A stretch of DNA of 64,000 nucleotides from Arsenicibacter rosenii (GTDB taxonomy: Bacteria; Bacteroidota; Bacteroidia; Cytophagales; Spirosomataceae). Below the pieces are notes generated by a model. It saw only the letters and a program-made list of their open reading frames with translations. It did not search any database and had not been told where the DNA came from. The position numbers and the translations under genes were made by a program. The DNA is taken from assembly GCF_001870735.1 (NCBI RefSeq), contig NZ_MORL01000014.1, positions 62,001 to 126,000 of the forward strand, written 5' to 3'. This document shows, in pieces, positions 1 to 9,254 of this stretch; position 1 is the stretch's first letter, and each line of letters opens with the position of its first letter.

Positions 1-3000
1 GGGCTGTATTTCGAAGGCGGTAATAACGCCTACAAAGTAGTTCCGAATGAGTCTGTTGAGGTGGTCCTGCTGGATGCCAACAGCGAGCAGGTGTCTAAAA
101 TGACCCTGAAAACAAACGAATTCGGCACTTTCCAGGGCAGTTTTATCGCGAAAGCCGGTAAGCTGACCGGCATCATGACCATCGGCACCGACATCGGTTC
201 AACCCGGGTTAGGGTCGAGGAATACAAACGCCCGACCTTTGAGGTGACCTCACCACCGGTGGAAGGTACGTTCCGGCTCGGGCAGCCTGTTTCGGTCAGT
301 GCCAACGCCAAAACCTTTGCCGGAGCCGTGCTCGACGGTGCATCGGTGCGGTATCGGGTTACCCGTAAGCTATATCAGCCGTGGTGGGAATGGGGCTGGT
401 GGCGGCCGCGGCCGGTAGTCGCCAATGCGGCCGAGATTGCCAGTGGCGTTGCGACTACGAATACCAAAGGCGAAACCAGTATTACCTTCACGGCTGCCCC
501 CGACTTGTCGGTCGATGAGAAAAGTAATCCGGTGTTTGAATTTGACGTAACCTTCGACGTGACCGACCGGAACGGCGAAACCCGCAGCACGTCGCAAATG
601 GTACGGGTCAGTTACTCGGGCCTTGAACTGACGCTGCCGATACCGGCTCAGATTGATAACCGGTCGGGACAGCCGGTTGAGGTAAAGATTACGAACACGG
701 CTAACAAGCCGGTGCAGGTGCAAAGTGAGCTTGTGATTTACCGGCTAACCCCGCCGGCGCGCTCCCTGCGTAAGCGCCTCTGGGAAAAACCGGACTACCA
801 GCTGCTGAGCCGCGCTGAATACGAGCGACAGTTTCCGCACGATATCTACGACGAAGAAGACGATATCGTTAACTGGCCGAAGCAGGAAGTTGCCCACATC
901 AGTAATCCGGGGTCGGTTACGCTGGCCAAAGGCTATGCCCCGGGCGAATACAGGGCCGAACTGCTGGCTACCGATGCCAAAACCGGCGCAAAAGCCACGA
1001 AAACGGCTTATTTCTCAGTACTGAATCCGGAAAAACCGGATTTGTCGGTCCGGACCGAAAATTTTGTGCAGGTTGAGAAGGCAGAAGTGCCGGTCGGGCA
1101 GAACGCCGTGTTCTGGATAGGCAGTCAGCCCGCTAACGGCTGGGTACTGATGACGGTTGAAGAGCAGGGCAAGACAGTGCGGGAAGAATGGCTACAGATT
1201 GGCGACAGTCCGAAGCGCATTGAGCTGCCGGTGCTGCCGCGCCACCAGACCGCCAAATACCGCCGTGGGTTTGTCGTGCATTTTGCTACTATTCGTTTCG
1301 GCCGGTTGTACACCCGGACGCAGAATATCCGGATACCGGCCGATAACAAAGAGCTGAAAATCGAAACGCTGACCTTCCGCGATAAGCTGAAACCGGGGCA
1401 GCCGGAAGAATGGACGTTACGGGTGAGTGGTACGCAGAAAGACCGCATTGCCGCCGAAATGGTGGCTACCCTCTACGATGCCTCGCTGGATGCCTTTGCG
1501 CCGCTGAACTGGCCGGCGTCTTTTTATGCCAGCACCGATGACTTCAGCCAGGGCTGGCACTCGCAGTCGTTCGATACACACATGGCCTGGGTACCCTTCT
1601 GGAAAAACCAGAGCTGGCCTCCGACAGCGCGGCATTACTACCCGTTCCTGACCTGGGGTAATTTTGTGTTTACCGGTGGTTTTTCGCGGCCGTTCCAATA
1701 CCAGCCGTTTACAAAAGCAGGCACTATTGCGAACGGTAGCGTACAGGTTGCCATTGACCGTAAAAAGAACACGATCACCGGCCGGGCGCTTGACAGTGAG
1801 GGACAGCCGGTGCCAGGTATTAATATTGTACTGAAGGGCACTCAAAAAGGCACGGTTACTGATCAGGATGGTGAATTCAGCCTTGAAACAGCAGTGAAAA
1901 AGCCTGAACTATCGATCAGCATGGTTGGCTTTGTTCCGGTGACGGTTACCATCACGAAAGCGCACCAAAAAGTGACGATGCGGCCGGATGCACAGTCGCT
2001 CAACGAAGTCGTGGTCCTTGGTTATGGTGTTAAGCAGAAAAGAGATATAACCGGATCTGTACAAACGGTTAATGCAAGGATGGCTGCTGCTCCGGCTGCG
2101 GAAGCTGCTATGAGTGCTGATGTGAATGATGGGGGCCCTATCCGGATTCGGGGAAAATCTTCTCTGGAAGAGACGGGTGAAGGAACCGGCGCTGCTAAGC
2201 CAGTTACGCCGTCGATCCGCCGGAATTTCTCTGAAACGGCGTTTTTCTTCCCGCAGCTTCAGACCGACAAGGAAGGCCGGATTCTGCTGAAGTTTACGAT
2301 GCCGGAAGCCCTGACGCGCTGGCGGTTACTGGCGTTTGCGCATACGAAAGACATGCTGGTCGGGACGCTGGAGAAAGAAGTGGTTACGCAGAAGGAACTG
2401 ATGATCACCGCCAACTCACCGCGTTTCCTGCGCGAAGGCGATACCTTGCGGCTGGCCGCGCGGATTAATAACCTGACCGAAAAAAGCCTGTCGGGCACGG
2501 CGCGCCTTGACCTGATCAACGCTCTGACCGGCGACATCATCACCGACAAGTTGCTGAAACAAACTACCCAGACCTTTACTACGGCCCCGCAGCAAAGTAC
2601 GGCACTGGGTTGGGTACTGGTGGTGCCTTCGGGCATTGAAGCTGTTACGTATCGCCTGACGGCACAATCCGGCTCGTTCAGCGACGGCGAAGAGCAAACG
2701 ATTCCGGTATTACCGAACCGGATGCTGGTGACCGATGCACTGCCGTTCTGGGTGGATGGTAATGAGAAGCGGACCTTTACGCTGGATGCCCTGGCCAAAC
2801 TGAATCCTGAAATGCCTGTGCGGCACGAACGTCTGACAGTCGAGGTCTCGGCAAATCCGGTCTGGTCGGCGCTGCAAAGCATTCCGTACCTGATGGAGTA
2901 CCCGTATGAATGCTCGGAGCAGCTATTCAGCCGGTTGTATGCCAACAGCCTGGCGGCGTATATTCTGGACCAGAAACCGGTATTCCGGCAGGCCATTGAA

Positions 3001-4512
3001 CGCTGGAAAACGGATCCGGTCAACAATCCGCTCGAAGCCAATGCCGAACTGAAAGCGCTGTTACTGGAAAATACGCCCTGGTTGCGGGATGCCAAAAGTC
3101 AGAAAGACCGGCAGGCACGTCTGGCCGAATTCTTCGACGTCAATCGCCTGGCTAACGAACAGCAACAGGCTATTGACAAGCTCAACGCCCTGCAAACGGC
3201 CGAAGGTGGCTTCCGCTGGTTTGGCGGTATGGAAGCCAATCCGACCATTACGATGCATATTGTGGCAGGTTTCGGCCATCTGGCCAAACTGGGTGTCCGT
3301 TTCCCGGGCGATCTGCAACCGAAAGTTGACAACATGATGGACAATGCCATTAAGTATGTCGATACCCAGATGAAGGACTGGGTCAGCCGGGAGAAGGCAA
3401 AAAATGCCTGGATTGGCTATTCGGCGCTGCAATATCTCTATGCCCGCAGTTTTTACCTGCAACACCCGGTTCCGGCTGACCTGTTGACGTATTTTAAGCC
3501 GAAAGTGGTCGAAAAATGGCTGAACGAAAGCCTGCAAGGTCAGGCGATGTCGATGATTACGCTTAACCGGCTGGGCGATAAGAAAACGTCGGCGGCGATC
3601 ATGGCGTCGCTGCGTGAGCGGGCGACCAATGATCCGGAGATGGGCATGTACTGGGCCGAAAATAAGGCTGGTCTCCGCTGGTATCAGGCACCTGTCGAAA
3701 CGCAGGCACTGCTGATCGAAGCCTTCGACGATATGGGCGCGGATAAAAAGCAGCTCGACAACCTGTGCAAGTGGTTACTGCGCCAGAAGCAAACCCAGGC
3801 CTGGCCATCGACAAAGGCCACGACCGAGGCGGTCTATGCCTTGCTGCTGCGCACGGACGACTGGACAAATCCGTCGAATACGGTCGCTGTAAACGTCGGC
3901 AGCATCGCACTGGCTAGCCGGGCAGATAAAACAGAAGCACTGACCGGCTACCAGAAGGCCACGTTCGGCCCGGGCGAGATTCAACCGGCTATGGGCCGGA
4001 TTGAGGTGCAGAAAAAAGGCAACGGCCCGGCATTCGGCGCCATGTACTGGCAGCACTTCGAGCCACTCGACAAAGTGGTAGCCGGCAGCACCGGCCTGAG
4101 CGTGCAGAAAACACTGTATATCCAGCGCGATTCGCCGGCCGGTCCGGTTATTACGCCGGTCGATCCGAACACGAGCCTGAAGCCCGGCGACCTGATTAAG
4201 GTGCGGGTAGTACTGGCTACTGACCGCGATCTGGAGTATGTGCATCTCAAAGACAGCCGTGCGGCCGGTTTTGAGCCGGTATCGGCCTTATCGGGCTACA
4301 ATTTCCAGAACGGGTTAGGCTATTACGAAGCGCCGCGCGATGCCAGCACCGATTTCTTTATCTCGTACCTCAACAAAGGCACACACGTATTCGAGTACGA
4401 ACTGCGGGTATCGATCACCGGTGATTTCTCGGCGGGGGTAGCCACCGTACAATGCTTTTATGCCCCTGAATTCACGGCCCATTCAACCGGCAGCCGCGTA
4501 AAAGTCCGGTAA
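1..4512 (+). CDS. alpha-2-macroglobulin family protein with an internal SusC-like module (5' partial)
   Basis: The reading frame is open from base 1, so the N-terminus lies outside the window; about 1503 residues are visible. The front part looks like MG2-type beta-sandwich domains (region around VRVEEYKRPTFEV). The C-terminal half has the A2M core (FPQLQTDKEGRILLKFTMPEALTRWRLLAFA) and a thioester-type CxEQ motif, read as CSEQ at 2911-2922, followed by the alpha-helical thioester domain. Unusually, about 1760-2160 encodes a carboxypeptidase-regulatory-like domain and then NEVVVLGYG (2002-2028) and IRIRG (2140-2154), which are hallmarks of SusC/TonB-dependent receptor N-termini. Family knowledge: bacterial A2Ms are periplasmic or envelope protease traps. 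The SusC-like module suggests envelope-complex attachment, which is inference. A hairpin terminator follows. Confidence 0.9.
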   Translation, partial: GLYFEGGNNAYKVVPNESVEVVLLDANSEQVSKMTLKTNEFGTFQGSFIAKAGKLTGIMTIGTDIGSTRVRVEEYKRPTFEVTSPPVEGTFRLGQPVSVSANAKTFAGAVLDGASVRYRVTRKLYQPWWEWGWWRPRPVVANAAEIASGVATTNTKGETSITFTAAPDLSVDEKSNPVFEFDVTFDVTDRNGETRSTSQMVRVSYSGLELTLPIPAQIDNRSGQPVEVKITNTANKPVQVQSELVIYRLTPPARSLRKRLWEKPDYQLLSRAEYERQFPHDIYDEEDDIVNWPKQEVAHISNPGSVTLAKGYAPGEYRAELLATDAKTGAKATKTAYFSVLNPEKPDLSVRTENFVQVEKAEVPVGQNAVFWIGSQPANGWVLMTVEEQGKTVREEWLQIGDSPKRIELPVLPRHQTAKYRRGFVVHFATIRFGRLYTRTQNIRIPADNKELKIETLTFRDKLKPGQPEEWTLRVSGTQKDRIAAEMVATLYDASLDAFAPLNWPASFYASTDDFSQGWHSQSFDTHMAWVPFWKNQSWPPTARHYYPFLTWGNFVFTGGFSRPFQYQPFTKAGTIANGSVQVAIDRKKNTITGRALDSEGQPVPGINIVLKGTQKGTVTDQDGEFSLETAVKKPELSISMVGFVPVTVTITKAHQKVTMRPDAQSLNEVVVLGYGVKQKRDITGSVQTVNARMAAAPAAEAAMSADVNDGGPIRIRGKSSLEETGEGTGAAKPVTPSIRRNFSETAFFFPQLQTDKEGRILLKFTMPEALTRWRLLAFAHTKDMLVGTLEKEVVTQKELMITANSPRFLREGDTLRLAARINNLTEKSLSGTARLDLINALTGDIITDKLLKQTTQTFTTAPQQSTALGWVLVVPSGIEAVTYRLTAQSGSFSDGEEQTIPVLPNRMLVTDALPFWVDGNEKRTFTLDALAKLNPEMPVRHERLTVEVSANPVWSALQSIPYLMEYPYECSEQLFSRLYANSLAAYILDQKPVFRQAIERWKTDPVNNPLEANAELKALLLENTPWLRDAKSQKDRQARLAEFFDVNRLANEQQQAIDKLNALQTAEGGFRWFGGMEANPTITMHIVAGFGHLAKLGVRFPGDLQPKVDNMMDNAIKYVDTQMKDWVSREKAKNAWIGYSALQYLYARSFYLQHPVPADLLTYFKPKVVEKWLNESLQGQAMSMITLNRLGDKKTSAAIMASLRERATNDPEMGMYWAENKAGLRWYQAPVETQALLIEAFDDMGADKKQLDNLCKWLLRQKQTQAWPSTKATTEAVYALLLRTDDWTNPSNTVAVNVGSIALASRADKTEALTGYQKATFGPGEIQPAMGRIEVQKKGNGPAFGAMYWQHFEPLDKVVAGSTGLSVQKTLYIQRDSPAGPVITPVDPNTSLKPGDLIKVRVVLATDRDLEYVHLKDSRAAGFEPVSALSGYNFQNGLGYYEAPRDASTDFFISYLNKGTHVFEYELRVSITGDFSAGVATVQCFYAPEFTAHSTGSRVKVR

Positions 4513-4518
4513 GCCTAC

Positions 4519-4575
4519 ATCTCGTCACAAAACGAGATCCCGTAGGGATCAAACGTCTATAGCCCAAGTACGTTT
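4519..4575. repeat. REP-like pair of small hairpins after the A2M gene
   Basis: Two hairpins share bases: ATCTCGT (4519-4525) with ACGAGAT (4532-4538), and GATCCC-gta-GGGATC (4536-4550). An AT-rich tail follows. The form resembles dispersed palindromic repeats of Cytophagales genomes, but no second copy occurs in this window, so dispersion is inferred. Confidence 0.4.
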
Positions 4576-4596
4576 AATTTATATCGTTCAATACGC

Positions 4597-4626
4597 AAAA
4601 CGCCACAGGATATCCTGTGGCGTTTT
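4597..4626. terminator. perfect 30-nt inverted repeat, bidirectional terminator
   Basis: AAAACGCCACAGGAT is followed directly by its exact reverse complement, giving a 15-bp stem with A-run and T-run flanks. It lies 85 bp after the A2M stop codon. The rest of 4513-4939 holds an AT-rich stretch and no other gene. Confidence 0.75.
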
Positions 4627-4939
4627 GTATTATCCAAAGAATCTACAAAAATCGACAAAAAAATAAGTACCCGTCCAGACCTGGCATTTTGTCCGTTTGA
4701 TATATGTTTTGTACCAGAAAATAAAAGACATTATAGTAAAAGTTATACAAACTCACCAAATGCCTACAAAATAAAAATTGTACTGAAGCGTATGCTATTA
4801 ATATGCTGCAAACCAAGTGATTGACTTTGGAGTATCTTGGTTGTTGACTATCGGCTCTGACACCGGTCATAGTATTTTAACCAATGGGTTAGTGTCAATA
4901 AAGTGCCGGAAAAAGACAAAAATCAACAACCTGAAGCGT

Positions 4940-5626
4940 ATGAAAAATGTCTTTACTTATGGAATCTTACTGGGTCTGTGTTTACTGGCAACAATTACCG
5001 GAGCACAGGACAAAGGATGGTACGAAGGAAAAATTACGCTGGCATCGAATCAGACGCTGGCTGGCCTGATCAGCTTTAACTGGGACGGTGATGTTGTGCA
5101 GGTACGGCTGACTGACGGCCGTATCCGGGCATTTTCACCGGCTCAGGTACAGACGTTTACCTGGGCCACATCGACGAAATCGGCGCGGGTGTTCGGCGCA
5201 TTTCCGGTACCGGCAAAAGCGCTGGGCCATCAATCACGACATCCGGACCGGCTGGTTTTTCTGGAAACCCATCTGACCGGCCATTATCCGGTTTTCCGGC
5301 GTATGCAGAAAAAGCACGGCTTTTTATATATCCGCCCGAAGCGGCCGGGTAACGTTGCCAACCAGCAGGATTTTGCCGGTGACCGCGACCACTTCGATTA
5401 TTTTGTGTACGACGGTAAGGCATTCCGTAATCTGTTCTATTTCTACCGCGACATTGAGCCCCTCATGGCCGATTATCAGCCGACGCTTGACGAATTTGCC
5501 CGTGCCCACCAGCTGAATTTGCGCGAGCCTATGGCACAGCTTATGCTCATTGACCGCTATAACCAGCTGAAAGCGGCCGAACTAAAAGGGAAAACAGACT
5601 TTATTGATACACTATCAGCGCAATAG
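4940..5626 (+). CDS. secreted hypothetical protein
   Basis: I do not recognise this 228-residue protein. The ATG at 4940 was preferred over an in-frame ATG at 4817 because it begins a clean Sec signal peptide (MKNVFTYGILLGLCLLATITGA, cleavage near AQD). The mature part starts with beta-rich sequence (WYEGKITLASNQTLAGLISF) resembling a short barrel that comments on its own substrate or ligand poorly. The C-terminal third is helical, with FDYFVYDGKAFRNLFYFYRD followed by a charged helix. It stands alone between a terminator and the tldDE cluster. A periplasmic or surface location follows from the signal peptide; the function is unknown. Confidence 0.7.
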   Translation: MKNVFTYGILLGLCLLATITGAQDKGWYEGKITLASNQTLAGLISFNWDGDVVQVRLTDGRIRAFSPAQVQTFTWATSTKSARVFGAFPVPAKALGHQSRHPDRLVFLETHLTGHYPVFRRMQKKHGFLYIRPKRPGNVANQQDFAGDRDHFDYFVYDGKAFRNLFYFYRDIEPLMADYQPTLDEFARAHQLNLREPMAQLMLIDRYNQLKAAELKGKTDFIDTLSAQ

Positions 5627-5799
5627 TATATTTAAGTGACCGCTTTCCGTTCATCACAAATGTTTTGCTATTTGTTGTTCTTCTAAACATTTTTGACGAT
5701 TTCATTGAGAATATGTGCAAAAAGAGCCAATTTCAAGACGTTTTTTGCCAAATTTTCTACTGAATAAACTAACTGAGTTTACCAAATCGTCAACAGTCA

Positions 5800-7443
5800 A
5801 TGAAGAGAAGAGACTTTATGCACTTGTCGGGTATGGGTTTCGGAGCCTTAATGGCGTCATCCGTTCCTGTACTGGGCAATGCTGTTTCGCTGGAAAAACT
5901 GCTGGAGCCAGGTGCTGATGTAGCGTTTAAAAAGAAGATGGCCGACATCGCCCTGAACGCTGCGAAAAGCAAAGGCGCTACCTATACCGATGTCCGGATC
6001 GGCCGCTATCTGCAGCAATTCCTGTTCACCCGCGAAACGCGCGTGCAGAATATCGTAAATGCCGAATCGTATGGTGTCGGTATACGGGTAATTGCTAACG
6101 GGACCTGGGGTTTTGCGTCAACGAGCGATGTGACTACAGAAGGCATCGCCAAAGCCGCGGAAACGGCCGTAGCCATCGCCAAAGCGAATGCTAAAATCCA
6201 GAAGGAACCAGTTCAGCTGGCCCCGCAAAAGGGCGTTGGCGAGGTAAGCTGGAAAACACCGATTAAAAAGAACGCCTTCGAAATCCCGATTCAGGAAAAA
6301 ATTAACCTGTTGATGAACGTCAACGGTGAGGCCATGAAAAACGGGGCGGGCTTCGTGACCTCGAACCTCTTCTTTGTTAACGAGCAGAAATATTTTGCCT
6401 CCACCGACGGGTCCTATATTGATCAGGATATCCACCGGATCTGGCCGACGTTTACCGTGACGGCCGTTGACCGGCAGGCCGGTAAATTCAAAACCCGCGA
6501 CGCCCTGAGCTCACCGATGGGCATGGGCTACGAGTATCTGGATGGCCTGGCTTCGGAAAAAATTCCGGCACCGAACGGGCTGGTCGGCTACCGGAATTCC
6601 TACGACATGGTCGAGGACGCTATTCTGGCTGCTAAGCAGGCAAAGGAAAAAATGACCGCCAAAAGTGTGCAGGCCGGTAAGTACGATCTCGTACTTGACC
6701 CGAACCACCTTGGCCTGACCATCCACGAATCGGTTGGTCACCCGCTGGAACTTGATCGTGTACTGGGCTACGAGGCCAATTACGCCGGTACAAGCTTCGC
6801 GACCCTCGATAAGTGGAAAACCAAAAGCTTCAACTACGGCAGTAAACTGGTTAATATCGTAGCCGACAAAACGCAGCCTTATACGCTCGGTACGGTCGGG
6901 TACGATGATGAAGGCGTGCCTTGTAAAAAATGGGATCTGATTAAAGACGGTGTGCTGGTAAACTACCAGGCGATCCGTGATCAGGTGAGCATCCTGGGCG
7001 AAAAAGAATCGCATGGCTGCTGCTATGCCGATAACTGGAATTCGGTGCAGTTCCAGCGGATGCCGAACGTCTCGCTACAGCCGGGTACGGAAAAACGCAG
7101 CGTAACCGACATGATCAAAGGTGTCGAAAAAGGCATCTATATCATTGGTCGTGGTTCCTATTCAATTGATCAGCAGCGTTATAACTTCCAGTTTGGCGGT
7201 CAGTTGTTCTACGAAATCAAAAACGGTGAGATCGCCGGTATGCTCGAAGATGTGGCTTACCAGTCGAACACGCAGGAGTTCTGGAACTCGTGTGCCCAGC
7301 TCTGCGACCAGGACGATTACCGGACGTTTGGGTCGTTTTTTGACGGAAAGGGACAGCCTTCGCAGGTTAGCGCTGTTTCGCATGGTTGCCCGACGACACG
7401 TTTCAACGGCGTTAACGTAATCAACACCGGACGGAAGATCTGA
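5800..7443 (+). CDS. tldD: TldD-family metalloprotease 1, Tat signal
   Basis: A 547-residue TldD/PmbA-family protein, the catalytic partner of TldD/TldE heterodimers that degrade or trim unstructured peptides. It carries the HExxxH zinc motif as HESVGH (residues 309-314), followed by PLELDRVLGYEANYAGTSFATLDKW. The N-terminus MKRRDFMHLSGMGFGALMAS is a twin-arginine-type signal, unlike cytoplasmic E. coli TldD, so the protein is probably exported folded. The partner tldE lies 119 bp downstream behind a hairpin. This is the most divergent of the three TldDs. Only it has Cys in the C-terminal SHGCPTTRF segment; the others have Ser there. Confidence 0.9.
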   Translation: MKRRDFMHLSGMGFGALMASSVPVLGNAVSLEKLLEPGADVAFKKKMADIALNAAKSKGATYTDVRIGRYLQQFLFTRETRVQNIVNAESYGVGIRVIANGTWGFASTSDVTTEGIAKAAETAVAIAKANAKIQKEPVQLAPQKGVGEVSWKTPIKKNAFEIPIQEKINLLMNVNGEAMKNGAGFVTSNLFFVNEQKYFASTDGSYIDQDIHRIWPTFTVTAVDRQAGKFKTRDALSSPMGMGYEYLDGLASEKIPAPNGLVGYRNSYDMVEDAILAAKQAKEKMTAKSVQAGKYDLVLDPNHLGLTIHESVGHPLELDRVLGYEANYAGTSFATLDKWKTKSFNYGSKLVNIVADKTQPYTLGTVGYDDEGVPCKKWDLIKDGVLVNYQAIRDQVSILGEKESHGCCYADNWNSVQFQRMPNVSLQPGTEKRSVTDMIKGVEKGIYIIGRGSYSIDQQRYNFQFGGQLFYEIKNGEIAGMLEDVAYQSNTQEFWNSCAQLCDQDDYRTFGSFFDGKGQPSQVSAVSHGCPTTRFNGVNVINTGRKI

Positions 7444-7478
7444 TAATCTGAATACTGGATTTTGAAGATGCCGGATAA

Positions 7479-7525
7479 GCTGGATACTTGATGCTGGATA
7501 CAAAATCCAATATCAAGTATCCAGC
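7479..7525 (+). repeat. inverted repeat between tldD1 and tldE1
   Basis: GCTGGATACTTGAT (7479-7492) is the exact reverse complement of 7512-7525, with a 19-nt loop. A second register pairs TGCTGGATA (7492-7500) with TATCCAGCA (7518-7526). It ends 37 bp before the tldE1 start and could affect the relative expression of the two genes. It could also be a dispersed repeat. Confidence 0.6.
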
Positions 7526-7562
7526 ATCCGTCATCAAGTCTTCCCAAACTCATCAAACGAAC

Positions 7563-8879
7563 ATGGCAATTCTAAGCAGAGAAGAAGCAAAAAAAATTAT
7601 AGATAAGGTACTGGCCTATTCGAAGGCCGATGAAATGACCGTGGGCCTGAATGGTGACCGGACAGGCAACATTCGGTATGCACGGAATACCGTATCAACC
7701 AGCGGTGAGTCAAATAACCTGTCACTAGCCGTTACAGCGGTATTTGGCAAACGTTCAGGCACCGCAACCATCAACGAATTCGACGATAAGTCGCTGGAGA
7801 AAACCGTTCGCCGGGCCGAAGAAATCGCCCGGCTGGCGCCGGAAAACCCTGAGTTCGTAGCGGCGCTCGGCCCACAAAACTATCAGGATACCAAAGGCTT
7901 TGTCGATTCGACGGCGAAAATCGACCCTGAGTACCGCGCGAAAGTTGCCTTCGACAGCATCGATGCCTGCGCGAAGAAAAACCTGACCGCTGCCGGTTAT
8001 CTGGAAGATTCAGCCGGGTTCTCAGCCATTGGCAACAGCAAGGGGCTGTTCGGGTATAACCGCGCTACCAGCGTTGACTTTTCCGTAACGGTCCGCACAG
8101 CCGACGGCACCGGCTCGGGCTACGTTACCCGCGACTATAACGATACGACCAAGCTGAACGCCCGCGAAGCAACCAACATCGCGGTACAAAAGGCACTTGC
8201 TTCAAGCAACGCACGGGCCCTGGAACCGGGGAAATATACCGTTATTCTGGAGCCAACCGCGTCGGCCGAACTGCTGCAGAACATGATGCGCAGCTTCGAT
8301 GCCCGTAACGCCGACGAAGGCCGCAGTTTTCTGAGCAAAAAAGGCGGTGGTACGCGTCTTGGCGAAAAACTGTTCGACGAGCGCATTACCATCTACTCTG
8401 ATCCGTGGAACCCTGAAATTCCGGGTTCGCCCTATACCGGTGATGGTCGTCCGCAGCAGAAAACGACCTGGATTGAAAAAGGGGTTGTTAAAAACATGGG
8501 CTATTCGCGCTATTGGGCCGAGAAAAAAGGCGTAGCGGCTACCCCACCTCCCTCACGGTTTATCCTGGAAGGCGGCACCCAATCGCTCGCTGACCTGATC
8601 AAGAGTACAGAGAAGGGCATTCTGGTGACGCGGTTCTGGTATATCCGCGCCGTTGATCCGCAAACCTTACTCTATACCGGCCTGACCCGCGACGGGACGT
8701 TCTACATCGAAAACGGCCAGATTAAATACCCGGTTAAAAACTTCCGCTTCAACGAAAGTCCGGTCATCATGCTGAATAATGTCGAAGCGATGGGCAAGCC
8801 TGTCCGCGCCGACGGCAACCTGATTCCGCCGATGAAAATCCGCGACTTTACGTTTACGTCGCTTTCGGACGCGGTGTAA
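7563..8879 (+). CDS. pmbA: TldE/PmbA-family protein 1
   Basis: A 438-residue TldE (PmbA) protein, the non-catalytic partner that forms the TldD/E chamber. It lacks HExxxH. Family-type segments are RTGNIRYARNTVSTSG near the N-terminus and VKNFRFNESPVIMLNN near the C-terminus. The ATG at 7563 (MAILSREEAKKII) was chosen because it aligns with the starts of the other two TldE copies; an upstream in-frame ATG at 7488 falls inside the hairpin. There is no signal peptide, although TldD1 has a Tat signal. If the pair works outside the cytoplasm, TldE may be exported as a passenger of TldD; that is inference. Confidence 0.9.
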   Translation: MAILSREEAKKIIDKVLAYSKADEMTVGLNGDRTGNIRYARNTVSTSGESNNLSLAVTAVFGKRSGTATINEFDDKSLEKTVRRAEEIARLAPENPEFVAALGPQNYQDTKGFVDSTAKIDPEYRAKVAFDSIDACAKKNLTAAGYLEDSAGFSAIGNSKGLFGYNRATSVDFSVTVRTADGTGSGYVTRDYNDTTKLNAREATNIAVQKALASSNARALEPGKYTVILEPTASAELLQNMMRSFDARNADEGRSFLSKKGGGTRLGEKLFDERITIYSDPWNPEIPGSPYTGDGRPQQKTTWIEKGVVKNMGYSRYWAEKKGVAATPPPSRFILEGGTQSLADLIKSTEKGILVTRFWYIRAVDPQTLLYTGLTRDGTFYIENGQIKYPVKNFRFNESPVIMLNNVEAMGKPVRADGNLIPPMKIRDFTFTSLSDAV

Positions 8880-8916
8880 TCGGGATGCGGATATCCAGGT
8901 TGGGCGTGTGCACACG

Positions 8917-9079
8917 TTTTGGGCGACCACGTGGTTTTGGGCGATTGCACATGTTTTGGGCGATTGCACATGTTTTGGGCGATTGCACACGTTTTGGGCG
9001 ATTGCACATGTTTTGGGCGATTGCACATGTTTTGGGCGATTGCACATGTTTTGGGCGATTGCACACGTTTTGGGCGACC
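8917..9079. repeat. 19-bp tandem repeat array
   Basis: Seven uninterrupted 19-bp units (TTTTGGGCGATTGCACAYG) fill 8935-9067. They are flanked by an 18-bp variant unit at 8917 and a partial one at 9068, both reading TTTTGGGCGACCACGTGG. The flanking units join the array to the 22-bp palindrome family nearby, so the array probably grew from a degenerate palindrome copy. The only internal variation is CATG/CACG at the unit end. Antisense and sense ORFs across it are artefacts of the repeat. Confidence 0.9.
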
Positions 9080-9138
9080 ACGTGGGGTCGCCCCTACGAG
9101 ATGCCTGTACCCGTACGGGCGACCCCACGTGGTCGCCC
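9072..9138 (+). terminator. inverted pair of 22-bp palindromes plus T6: likely terminator of tldDE pair 1
   Basis: A 22-bp unit (GGGCGACC, six bases ACGTGG, GGTCGCCC) at 9072-9093 and its exact reverse complement at 9117-9138 enclose 23 nt. Together they can form one very stable hairpin, followed by TTTTTT at 9139-9144. Each unit is also a hairpin by itself. Confidence 0.7.
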
Positions 9139-9174
9139 TTTTTTCAAAATCCGTCGCCCTTCTTTCTAATCATT

Positions 9175-9249
9175 AAACCAACAAAACAGGCGACCGTTCC
9201 TGTATCATTTTTCAAACCAACAAAACAGGCGACCACATGGGGTCGTCCC
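9175..9249. repeat. 21-bp direct repeat and degenerate palindrome copy
   Basis: AAACCAACAAAACAGGCGAC plus one further C occurs exactly at 9175-9195 and 9214-9234. The second copy runs into a degenerate member of the 22-bp palindrome family (about 9228-9249, CATG centre) which ends just before the tldD2 start codon. Region 8880-9254 contains repeats only, with no gene. Confidence 0.75.
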
Positions 9250-9254
9250 TACTT

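Noticed and set aside
2259-3095. Minus-strand 278-codon ORF inside the A2M gene
   Set aside because: Antisense shadow of a high-G+C reading frame; Ser/Arg/Cys-rich composition and no family resemblance.
8917-9079. CRISPR-like array
   Set aside because: Units are contiguous with no unique spacers, 19 bp is too short for a CRISPR repeat, and no cas gene is nearby.
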